From: Endotrypanum monterogeii
Lineage: Eukaryota > Euglenozoa > Kinetoplastea > Trypanosomatida > Trypanosomatidae
DNA: 64,000 bases
NCBI GenBank assembly: GCA_000333855.2
Contig: CM007347.1
Coordinates: 302,541 to 366,540 of the forward strand
Direction of reading: 5' to 3'
Part shown: in pieces, positions 51,304-60,500 of the stretch
Layout of the letters: the number at the start of each line of letters is the position of its first letter
Numbering within the stretch: position 1 is the first letter of the stretch
Position numbers and translations under genes: made by a program
Notes under the pieces: model-generated
Database searches by the model: none
What the model saw: only the letters and a program-made list of their open reading frames with translations
What the model was told of the DNA's origin: nothing

Positions 51304-51986
51304 TAGAAGCACCACACTTTCTTGCTCAAGATTCCACGAAACAGTTCCTGTTTAACCTTCCCTTCACCACCAACTCCTCCACTTTGCCCGCCTCGCCGCT
51401 CATCTGTACGTGCCTCGATCTACCGTCACTGTCTGGGTGCGGTTTTTGTGAAACGTTTCTCCATGGGAGGGAAGAAGGGATAACATATTGCTCCCCCACA
51501 ACTGCGCCTTCGGTGCTGTTACGCAGTGCCCCAAGTGACGTGTGTAGAAGCTATTTCACCCACATGCAGTGGTTTCCATCTGTACCTATATAGAGCTCCG
51601 CAACTTCTAGCGATTCTGCCCTGGTCCCAGCTGTTTCCTGTCGTTCAGTGTGTCTCCTTGGCGAGTGCAATGTATCACTTCATTTCCTCATCCCCTCGTC
51701 GATTCTTCGCGATCTCCTTCTATAGCTCGGACACGCTTTCCCTGCATCTTCACGGCGACGCGGGACACACCGTTGTCACCTCCTCACCTTCCTCCCACCC
51801 CCCTTCATTTCACAGAGTAGATAATATTCGGCATCCCTTAGTTCTCCAAGAGCTTGTAGTAGAGCTCCTGTATCCACACCCACACCAAGTATACGTTCCT
51901 CTGTGAACATCACTTCTTGTTTACCTTGTCGCTGCGTATTGGACCCTCATTCTGTCGTTATTCCACCAACGGTTTTCTTTCTTGAG

Positions 51987-52050
51987 CTGTTTTTCTCTTT
52001 TTTCCCCCTCCCTCTTCCCTCGACAACAACAACAACAACAAAAAAAAAAG
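51987..52050 (+). promoter_or_regulatory. Candidate trans-splice acceptor for the 2-oxoglutarate dehydrogenase gene
   Basis: A strong T/C tract, a (CAA)n run and an A run end in AG at 52049-52050, about 44 bases before the ATG. Confidence 0.55.
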
Positions 52051-52094
52051 GGTCTTGAGCTCTCTTCGTCATATCTCGGAAAATCGACACAAAA

Positions 52095-55000
52095 ATGATG
52101 CGCCGTGCTGTAAGTGGCTTTCTTGCCGTCGGTGCGACAGGGGTACGCAGGTTCACGGACGCTCGCACGATCCGTGAACCCAACCAGTATGATCAGCTCG
52201 TTAACGCGGAGAATCGTAACTACGTCGAAAATCTTTTGCGACAGTATGAAGCCGACAGCGCGCTCGTCGACCCGAGCTGGGTGCCTGTGCTCGAGGCCAT
52301 ACAGTCAGGTAGCGACGATGCCCCGGCCGTGAAGACCTTCAGCCGACCGATTGACGATAAATCGCTCTCGGAAAAGCAGCGCCACGACAACATGCGCCTT
52401 TCCTGGATGATTCGTGAGTACGAACGGTTTGGCCACCATATGGCAAACGTCGACCCACTCAGTGGCTATCATGCTGACAATCGCGTCCTCGGTTCTCGCA
52501 CACTGGCCCCGGAGGAGTTTGGCTTCAGTAAGGAGGATCTGACCCAGGTCTTCAACGTCACATTCGGTGCCAGCTATGAGGGCAATTTTGTCGGTGGCGG
52601 GTCCTCGATGACCCTACAACAAATCGTTGATCAGCTTCGTCGGCTGTACTGCGGTCCGATCGGCTTCGAGTTTATGTCCTCCGGCTACTTTGAGCGACGC
52701 AACTGGTTCCGACACGAAGTCACCAACTCCCTACAACCGTTGCCAGTCGAGGAGCGCAAAATGCACCACGAGGACGTCGTCAGAGCATGCGGTTTTGAAA
52801 AATTCCTGCACACGAAGTACCCCACCCACCAGCGCTTTGGCCTCGAGGGTGGCGAGGCGCTTATTCCAGCCCTCAACTCGGCTTTGCTAGCCTCGAGTGA
52901 GCTGGGCGTGCAGAGCGCAATTATCGGCATGGCCCACCGAGGCCGCCTCAACGTGCTAGCGAATGTGTTGCACAAGTCTCTGCGCACTATTCTGAACGAG
53001 TTCGAAGGTCGCTCTGCGATTGAGAATGTGCACCTCAGCGGAGACGTCAAGTATCATCTCGGCAAGCGCAAGCACGTCACATTGGCCAACAACAAGTCAA
53101 TAGATTTGGACCTACTGCCAAACCCATCCCACCTCGAAGCTGTGAACCCGCTGGTGCTGGGCAAGGCACATGCACGGCAAATCTACATGAACGACGTAGA
53201 GTGCACAGCAGTATTGCCGATTCTCATCCACGGAGATGCCTCATTCGCTGGACAGGGGTCGTGCTACGAGACGATGGGCTTCTGTGAGCTAGAGAACTTC
53301 CACGTCGGCGGCACTTTACATGTTGTGATCAACAACCAGATTGGTTTCACCACCAACCCGAAAGACTCGCGTGCCAGTGCCTACTGCACTGATCTGGCGA
53401 AGGTGAACAATGCCCCTGTGATGCACGTCAACGGCGATGATGTGGACGCCTGCGTGAAAGCAGCGAAGATTGCCGCACGCTTCCGTCAACAATTCCACCA
53501 CGACATCATCATTGACCTCGTCTGTTACCGCCGCAACGGGCACAATGAGGCCGACCTGCCCGACTTCACCCAGCCGCAGCTATATGAACAGATCCATCGG
53601 CACCCTCGCCTCGTGGACATCTACACCGAAACTCTTATAAAGGATGGCGTGCTGACGCCTGATGAAGCCCAATCAAAGGAAACAAAGTGGGTTAGTGTCC
53701 TGCGCCAGGCCTACGACCGCATGAATAGCACGGAAAACTTTGTGAAGGTTCTCCCTGTCTTTGACCCAGAAAGCGAAAACACTTCGGCTGACCTGGCACA
53801 TGAGAAGATAGCTGCCGCGCGCGTGCCATCCCCAGTGCCGGCGGTAGAAACTGGTGTCGACACCAACGTCCTACGCGCTGCTGGCATTCATCTTGCGACC
53901 ATACCCAAGGAGATGCAGAAGCCCCACCCTGTGGTGGAGCGTACTTATGCGGCACGAAAGAAGGGCATAGAGCAGGGAGATGCAATTGAATGGTGCCAAG
54001 CAGAGCTCATGGCACTGGCGACGCTCTCCATGGAGGGAGTGCCAGTTCGGCTGACGGGCGAGGATGTCGAGCGCGGCACCTTTACGCAGCGTCACGCGGG
54101 AATTACGGACATGAAGACCAATCTGAAATACTTCCCCATCAAGACCGTGTCGCCATCACAAGCGCTTATAACCATCTCTAACAGCTCCCTGTCAGAACTC
54201 GGCGTCTGTGGCTTTGAAATGGGGTATAACATGGAAAATACCCATTCGATTACGATGTGGGAGGCCCAGTTCGGCGACTTCGCTAATGGCGCGCAGGTAA
54301 TCTTTGATCAGTTCCTCAGCTGCTCTGAAGATAAGTGGAATGCGAACTGCAGCTTAATCCTCTCTCTGCCGCACGGCTACTCGGGTGCTGGCCCTGAGCA
54401 CAGCTCCGCTCGCGTGGAGCGCTTCCTGCAACTCAGTGACGATATCGATCATGTGCCGTCGGACTTCCGTCACTACCCCAATGAGCAGGCACTCGAAATC
54501 CGTGTCCGCCGCCATAATTGGCAGGTGACTTATCCCAGCACACCGGCAAACTACTTCCACCTGTTGCGTCGCCAAGGACTCCGGGAGTTTGCAAAGCCAC
54601 TGGTCAACATGTTTTCAAAGGCGCGCCTGCGTGCACCAAACTTGTCAAAGCTGTCGGACATGACCCGAGGAAGCAGCTTCAAGGCCGTCATTGACACCGC
54701 GCATTCCGAAGACACGGTGGCTCGCAAGGTCGTTTTCTGCTCAGGACAAATTGAGAGCATAGTAAACGACGCCAAAGCCACGATGCCGCCATCCACACAA
54801 AGTGTTCATGACGTTGTTCTCGTCACCGTCGAGCAGCTTTCCCCTTTTCCGTGGGAGCAAGTGGCGGATGTAATGGAGAAGTATGCGCAGCGAAACCCCA
54901 AGACAGAATTCGTATGGCTGCAGGAAGAGCCGCGCAACATGGGTATGTGGATGTACATGCGGCCGCGCATGAACAGCTTGATGAGGCATCTAGGCCTCGA

Positions 55001-55127
55001 ACAGAAGCGCATAAATGTTGTAAGTCGCCCATCGGTAGCTTCGCCATCTACCGGCTACGGATCCGTTCACGTGGAGGAGGAGAAGCAGCTCGTCGGTGAA
55101 ATCCTTGCAGAAAACATTACAAAATAG
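52095..55127 (+). CDS. OGDH: 2-oxoglutarate dehydrogenase E1 component, mitochondrial
   Basis: The 1,010-aa product is the thiamine-diphosphate E1 of the 2-oxoglutarate dehydrogenase complex. It decarboxylates 2-oxoglutarate and passes the succinyl group to E2 lipoate in the TCA cycle. Recognisable blocks, in order, are the substrate-side motif IGMAHRGRLNVLANV (about 277-291), the ThDP region LIHGDASFAGQG (about 377-388) with NNQIGFTTNP, the ThDP-Mg segment VNGDDVDA (about 446) to CYRRNGHNEADLP (about 477-489), and the transketolase-like second half with FEMGYNMENTHSITMWEAQ, LPHGYSGAGPEHSSARVER and a C-terminal E1 module. Length fits the family (about 950-1,020). The N-terminus MMRRAVSGFLAVGATGVRRF is a typical mitochondrial presequence. 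Two ATGs are adjacent (52095, 52098). Kinetoplastids are known to carry more than one E1-like gene; I cannot say which copy this is. Confidence 0.97.
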   Translation: MMRRAVSGFLAVGATGVRRFTDARTIREPNQYDQLVNAENRNYVENLLRQYEADSALVDPSWVPVLEAIQSGSDDAPAVKTFSRPIDDKSLSEKQRHDNMRLSWMIREYERFGHHMANVDPLSGYHADNRVLGSRTLAPEEFGFSKEDLTQVFNVTFGASYEGNFVGGGSSMTLQQIVDQLRRLYCGPIGFEFMSSGYFERRNWFRHEVTNSLQPLPVEERKMHHEDVVRACGFEKFLHTKYPTHQRFGLEGGEALIPALNSALLASSELGVQSAIIGMAHRGRLNVLANVLHKSLRTILNEFEGRSAIENVHLSGDVKYHLGKRKHVTLANNKSIDLDLLPNPSHLEAVNPLVLGKAHARQIYMNDVECTAVLPILIHGDASFAGQGSCYETMGFCELENFHVGGTLHVVINNQIGFTTNPKDSRASAYCTDLAKVNNAPVMHVNGDDVDACVKAAKIAARFRQQFHHDIIIDLVCYRRNGHNEADLPDFTQPQLYEQIHRHPRLVDIYTETLIKDGVLTPDEAQSKETKWVSVLRQAYDRMNSTENFVKVLPVFDPESENTSADLAHEKIAAARVPSPVPAVETGVDTNVLRAAGIHLATIPKEMQKPHPVVERTYAARKKGIEQGDAIEWCQAELMALATLSMEGVPVRLTGEDVERGTFTQRHAGITDMKTNLKYFPIKTVSPSQALITISNSSLSELGVCGFEMGYNMENTHSITMWEAQFGDFANGAQVIFDQFLSCSEDKWNANCSLILSLPHGYSGAGPEHSSARVERFLQLSDDIDHVPSDFRHYPNEQALEIRVRRHNWQVTYPSTPANYFHLLRRQGLREFAKPLVNMFSKARLRAPNLSKLSDMTRGSSFKAVIDTAHSEDTVARKVVFCSGQIESIVNDAKATMPPSTQSVHDVVLVTVEQLSPFPWEQVADVMEKYAQRNPKTEFVWLQEEPRNMGMWMYMRPRMNSLMRHLGLEQKRINVVSRPSVASPSTGYGSVHVEEEKQLVGEILAENITK

Positions 55128-57261
55128 CCCACCCACACCACCGCCCATGCTTTCCAATGTTTTGCTCTTTTTACCTTCCTCCATGTCCACCGCATGTGTA
55201 TCGGTGGATCCTTTGCTGCGTTGGTGTTGTGATCGTGTCGCGTCTCTCAATTGCACTACCCTCCCCTCCTCTTATGATCGCAAGCGGTCGCGACCCTGTT
55301 GAGGATTCTAAGTGAGTGTATGTGTTTCGCCCCCCCCCTTTCTTTGTGGATAGTTTTCTCCTCGTTTTTAGGGGGAGAGATACTGCATATTGAAATGAAA
55401 AGGGGACGCATTCGTTTCGAGACGTAGACCCCCCCCCCTCCCCTGTGGGGGTTTTCCGACTCTCTCGAGTGTGTTTCCCCCTCTTTCTTGCACTCTGTGT
55501 GTATGTCTGTGTCTGTGTCTGTCTGTGGTTTGTGTGTATGCTCCTTTTTGATTATTTGTTGTTACGCTAAAGGTGATACGTTCATTCTCCCCCCCCCCCT
55601 TCCCTTCTCCTCACCCTCTCTGTTGTGTAGTGTGTTGTGCTCGCATTGATGTAGAAGGCACCGCCAGGGAAACAGAGCTGAACGCGAAAATGCGTTACGG
55701 GATGGTGCGAGGGCTGCCGTCGCTGGTATGGTCAGCACTCCATGAAACGTATCTTCAGTATAGATTCTTCGGGAAATGTAATGTGCACATGTAAGATGAT
55801 TTGGATGCTGAGCAAAAGAAAAAGATGAGAGGGAAAGGGGAGAGGGGGACTTAAGATGATGAAAAAAAAAATAATTGGTTGCTCGTGTGTGCTGTACTGT
55901 GGTGCTCGTGGACATTTTCATTGCTGTGTCTCCTGTGGGTGACGAACCCCAAAGAATCCCCAAGCCGTGGTCACGCTATTGTATCGTGTATCTGCAACGC
56001 GCCTTTCCATCTAACCTCCGACCTCACCGCCCGAGCATTTCTGTTTTCTCACCCAAAGAAATTATCTGTTTTTTTTTTTTGCTCGAAAATATATTTTTCG
56101 TTTTTCACCACCACCGCAACCTTCCGTTCATCATCCATGTAATACTTAAAACCTTCGAGAAAAAAAAAAACCGACGTCATGCCAGAGGTCTTGTCTTAAT
56201 CGCGTTTTTTTTCTCCTTTATGAACTTCCTGCGCATCTGATACTGCATAGTAAAATATGCTCTTCTGTGTATTTTCTTTTTTTTTCCCTCTCGTTTGTGT
56301 GTATCTGTGGTCTCGGACTTGCTTCGTTTCCCTCATTTCTATATTGAGTCCTTTTGAGGGGTAGGAGGGTATGGGGGGGGGGGGCTCGTGCGCATGTGTA
56401 TTGACCCCACACTGATGAAGCACTCGCGGTGATGTGCGTGTGATTTGTTCAGGGGTGGGAGGGGGTCTAGTTTGAGGTGGAGGTAGTGGGACAAAGACGA
56501 TCACAGAACGCTCGAGTGCACCTTTTCCCCTCTGACCCGCGCTGGTAACTTTGCGCCAACGTGTACACATCTGCCTCTTCCCGGGACTTGTAACATGAAA
56601 AATAGAAACGCAGAGTCGAGACAACCACAAGAGGCGGGGAAAAAAAATTTAGGGAGGCGAAAGCAATGGAGAAAAAACATTGGAGGACGGAGGCGAGCGC
56701 CTGGGAAAATTGCCCGCGTGGTGCTCCGTACTGCAACACCACACCTGTACCGCTTTGGAAACGTTGAGAAGTCTGAAGCCTTCTGCGAACGAAAAAAAAA
56801 TAAAAAATAATGAAACGCTCAACAAGAAGAAAAGAAGGTGCTGCTTGTGAACAGGGACAGCACTTTTTTTTTTTTTTACCTCTCTCTCTTGACCTTCTTT
56901 CCCACTCCAGGTACGCCATCCGCGAGATGCAGATGGACGACGACAATTAAAAGCTGTCTTGCCTAAATTCAAAAGCGGCAGCCCTCTTGGGTGTGTCAGT
57001 TAAACGGACTATGAGGAAAAAAGTACTCTGACGGGGATGTTTGCCGTGTAGTGAATCATTTGTCATCTTTCAATCCCCTCCTCCTTTCTGCGCGATACGT
57101 GCGCGAGCATGCAATGAAGTGTGCGCATTCACACCCTCTCGTCACCACACAACCCCATAGCGCCATAAGACACTGAGTTCGCAAAGAAAAAAAAATGAAA
57201 CAGTGCACGAGGCTCCCGTGACTCACACGCAACTCCCCACTCAGATGGAAAAGTTTATATG

Positions 57262-57301
57262 CATATATATATGCATATATATATATATATATATATATAT
57301 G
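57262..57301. repeat. (TA)n microsatellite with ATGCAT interruption
   Basis: About 40 bases of alternating T/A with one GC step; largely self-complementary. Confidence 0.92.
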
Positions 57302-57483
57302 TCAGATCTACTTCACTGCCACCGCAACACACGCCTTGTCTTATTTTGGACTTGCTTTCTTTTTTTTCTTTTTTTTCTTTTTTTTGTCTTTTTTATCCTG
57401 TCAAGTGGTGTTTCGGGTGTGCTCAGATTACTCCGCTCTCACCGAGTCTCGTTTCTGCCCATTGCCGCATAGTCAACTTTCTT

Positions 57484-57522
57484 ACGACGACGACGACGAC
57501 GACGACGACCACCACCACCACA
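57484..57522. repeat. (ACG)8(ACC)5 trinucleotide repeat
   Basis: Eight ACG then five ACC units between a T-rich tract and the splice acceptor of the kinase gene. It lies upstream of the acceptor AG, so it should not be in the mature mRNA of that gene. Confidence 0.93.
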
Positions 57523-57526
57523 CCTG

Positions 57527-57548
57527 TCTGCGTCTATATCTCTTGTAG
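57527..57548 (+). promoter_or_regulatory. Candidate trans-splice acceptor for the Fab1-type kinase gene
   Basis: C/T tract ending in TTGTAG (AG at 57547-57548), giving a 12-base 5' UTR to the ATG at 57561. Confidence 0.55.
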
Positions 57549-57560
57549 TGTGATTCCAAA

Positions 57561-60500
57561 ATGCCGACAGATCGCTCGCTGTGGGTCGAGGACAAGTATG
57601 CACTCCGTTGTCGTGGGTGTGGAGAAAAGTTCACCGTGTTCCGTCGCCGCCACCACTGCCGTAGGTGCGGCCAAGTGTTCTGCTACGAGTGTCTCCGCCC
57701 TCCACCCGTGACCACCACTTCACCACAGAACATCGCATCGAACCTCTACCAGTGGTTAGCGCCGCCTTCGACTGCACTCGCACGAGCGCCAAGATCAGCC
57801 GACACAGCGAGGTCGGGGGGGGCATGGGATGCAACTGGTGACAGTCGCAACACCTCGTCTACTGCGGCGGCCGCAGCGGAGCTCTCGATGCGGCTTTGTC
57901 GCCGATGTGCCACGACCGTTGCCGAAAATGCCACACGCGAAGTCTCCGTGTCGCACGCTGAGTTCGAGTCATCTTTGCTGACCGTCAACAGCACCACCCA
58001 ACTCCTCTCAAACCCCTCCTCACCACGCCAACAGACAATGGCACGCACATCGTCGTCCCCGTTAACGCTCGACAACCCACCTGGATTGAGAGGGAAAAGT
58101 TTTGCAGAGAAGATGCGGACAAATACGGCGCGAAGGGCAACGCCATATATCGAAACAGTGGATCGTCCGGAGGCGGAAAACCCTCCTGTGAGCCTGACCC
58201 CCGAGCTGCAGAGCCACACAAAGCCAGTGCACACGGAAACAGAAGAGGAGCGTGAGGTCACGTACTCTATAGGCCGTGTTCAGCGACGCAAACCATCGAT
58301 GATGACGCACTGGTGGGCAGCTCATCAGCAGTTCCTCAAGGGCAAAGCGAAAGACAACGTTTGGAGGCAGCAGATACGTCTGAATGCGTCTACCTTGGAG
58401 AGCGTTGGGGCACTTGTGCAGACTCTTAGTGACCCGGTCGACCTTTCTGTGCGCTTTCTCACTGCAGGAGATATGATGCAGCTGTCATTAGGCCCTGATG
58501 GTGGTGTGCCGGGGAGTGCTGCGGTTCTGCCAATCGCCGACGCACCGACTTCACTGAGTGGACTCCTCGACGACCTCAGCGTCGCATGCACGAACCACCT
58601 CGAGCTACGGATCAATAACACGCTAAAATCTGCTCTCCAAAATCCTCGAGCGTCGCTACTGTGCCACCACTTTGCAAATATCTCCTGGCATGTGGTGCGC
58701 CACACTGCTGTTGGCCTTGGTGCCAATATGTTTGATCACACCTTCATATTCTCCATTCCAGCCCCGGGCCAACTAGCGCAGTGTGTCGTGTATCCAGGAT
58801 TGGTCAATCATCGACGCCTCCCCTCCAAGCGCGTAATGAGCCCATGCGACAACCCCCGCGTGTTGCTGCTGGCAGGACATCTTTCGTACCCCGTACAGGC
58901 AGGGGAAGACCTCGTCGACTACGTACGTTCCTACGGTGGCTATCTAGACAAACTGTTCCAGAGACTAGTCACCTGGCACCCCGATGTAATTGTTGTGGAA
59001 GGTGGTACACATCACTACCTGCGCAAGCGCATCGAGGAAGAGGGTCAAATGCGCCTGGTAGTGAATGTAGGTCGTGACTTTATCGGGCGGCTGTCCTGGT
59101 GCTTGCGTGCTGATATCATTGCTGATCTCCAGTACGTTGGCGTGGGTGACTTGGCCACGACAGCGCCCCTGGGACATTGTGCCCGCTTTGAGGTACTCGA
59201 GTTGGCAGAGGAAATACATTGCTGCGCCTTCCGTGGTTTCACCGCCGTAACCTTCCACACACTTATTCTCCGCGGTCGTCGTCTTGGCGGCGATATAACT
59301 GAGCGCGACAGAAGAAACGAGGTGTGGCACTGTGAGGCAATCGAAACCTCGTTGAAGGAAGCCATCGGTGTCGCTCATCATCTCGCTCTGCAGGCCAACA
59401 GCGCCGTCGCACTTGCACGTGAAGGATTTCCTGTGTCGCTGAGTAGCGCAATCTCGGGTATAGGAGCAGCTGCTTCAGCTAATATCACAATGAATCTTGG
59501 CTGCCAGTTCCCATCGACAGTGCAGTCTGCTTGCCAAAACCCTCCGAATCCCGCAGTGCTATCTGTCGTGAAGGACACCATAGTATTTAACGTGGTGCAC
59601 CTGGACCAGCTGTTCGAGGGGGGAGGCACCACCAGTGGGGGTTCCACTACTACTGTAGTCAACGGCAAGTCGATCGCAGCACCAGGCGCTGTCATGAGCA
59701 CACTAACCCACTCGCGTAACTCCGAGCTCTCGCTTGTGCGCGGTGTCTCGCATGGCTCGCTCGCCCTCTCCCAGTGTGGCTCACGGTTTGATCTACTTGC
59801 CAGCAGTGTTGTATCGGCGTCATCCACCCATCACCCTCCGTCCTCACTTATCGGACGCGCAGAAGCGCCAATAGCGCATGCCTACTCAGTAGTGCAGCAA
59901 AAATCAGTCTTTGCCTTTTATGGGGTCGGGGATGAGACCCTTTTTCATTTCCTGGTAAACCGCTGCGCAGGGACGGAGTCGCAGGTGCTCTATTTGCACG
60001 GCACCCACCGTGTGAAGGTGACTACGTCGACCTCTTCTATTTTGCCCTCCTCCGCATCTACCCTCGCTGAGAGCGGTCTAGCAAACGTCTTGTGCGCATC
60101 GCAGGTAACTGCGTTCCAGAAGATCACTGCACAGCAGAGCGCGGCAAGGGCGCTGGCCGCGGTGGAGACGCCTGACGCCTGCGTCGTCGCGGCTTTGGTG
60201 TCACATCTGAAGGGCTATTTTTCTCTCCGAATTCGCTTGGCTGACGGTCACTCGAGTGTGGAAGCAACGGACGCGGGGACTGAGGCTGCCCGATGGGGTG
60301 GTCTCTACATGGACGTCTGCAGTCCGCATCTCCTGAACATCTCGACTGGTGCCTTCCTCGAGTGGGTGTTGTACGGATGGCTGCCTGCGCTCTGGACGCA
60401 CGCTGCACGTCCGAGTCTCGAAGTGCATTTCCAATTCAGCCCCCTAGAAACACCTGGTCAGCAGCGGGAGCCCAACGCAACCAGTGTCCCTGTCTACGCG

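Larger units (their letters stand above)
48707..52094. other. Longest intergenic spacer (3.4 kb)
   Basis: The first 1.6 kb is UTR-like: T runs, (GTT)n and (TG)n near 49437-49498, a (TA)n/(TATG)n microsatellite (49636-49682) and C10 near 50030. From about 50324 to 51303 the composition becomes gene-like and broken reading frames follow one another (see the pseudogene candidate). Another stop-free run of 127 codons occupies 51526-51906 without an ATG start. The last 100 bases hold a strong C/T tract, a (CAA)n run and the acceptor for the dehydrogenase gene. Confidence 0.65.
55128..57560. other. Intergenic spacer (2.4 kb)
   Basis: No gene. C8-C10 runs near 55330, 55432 and 55590, (TG)n near 55496-55540, A and T runs, G10 near 56375, T14 near 56865, a long (TA)n/ATGC tract (57262-57301), a T8C repeat tract near 57360-57386 and (ACG)8(ACC)5 (57484-57522) just before the acceptor of the kinase gene. 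Confidence 0.7.
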
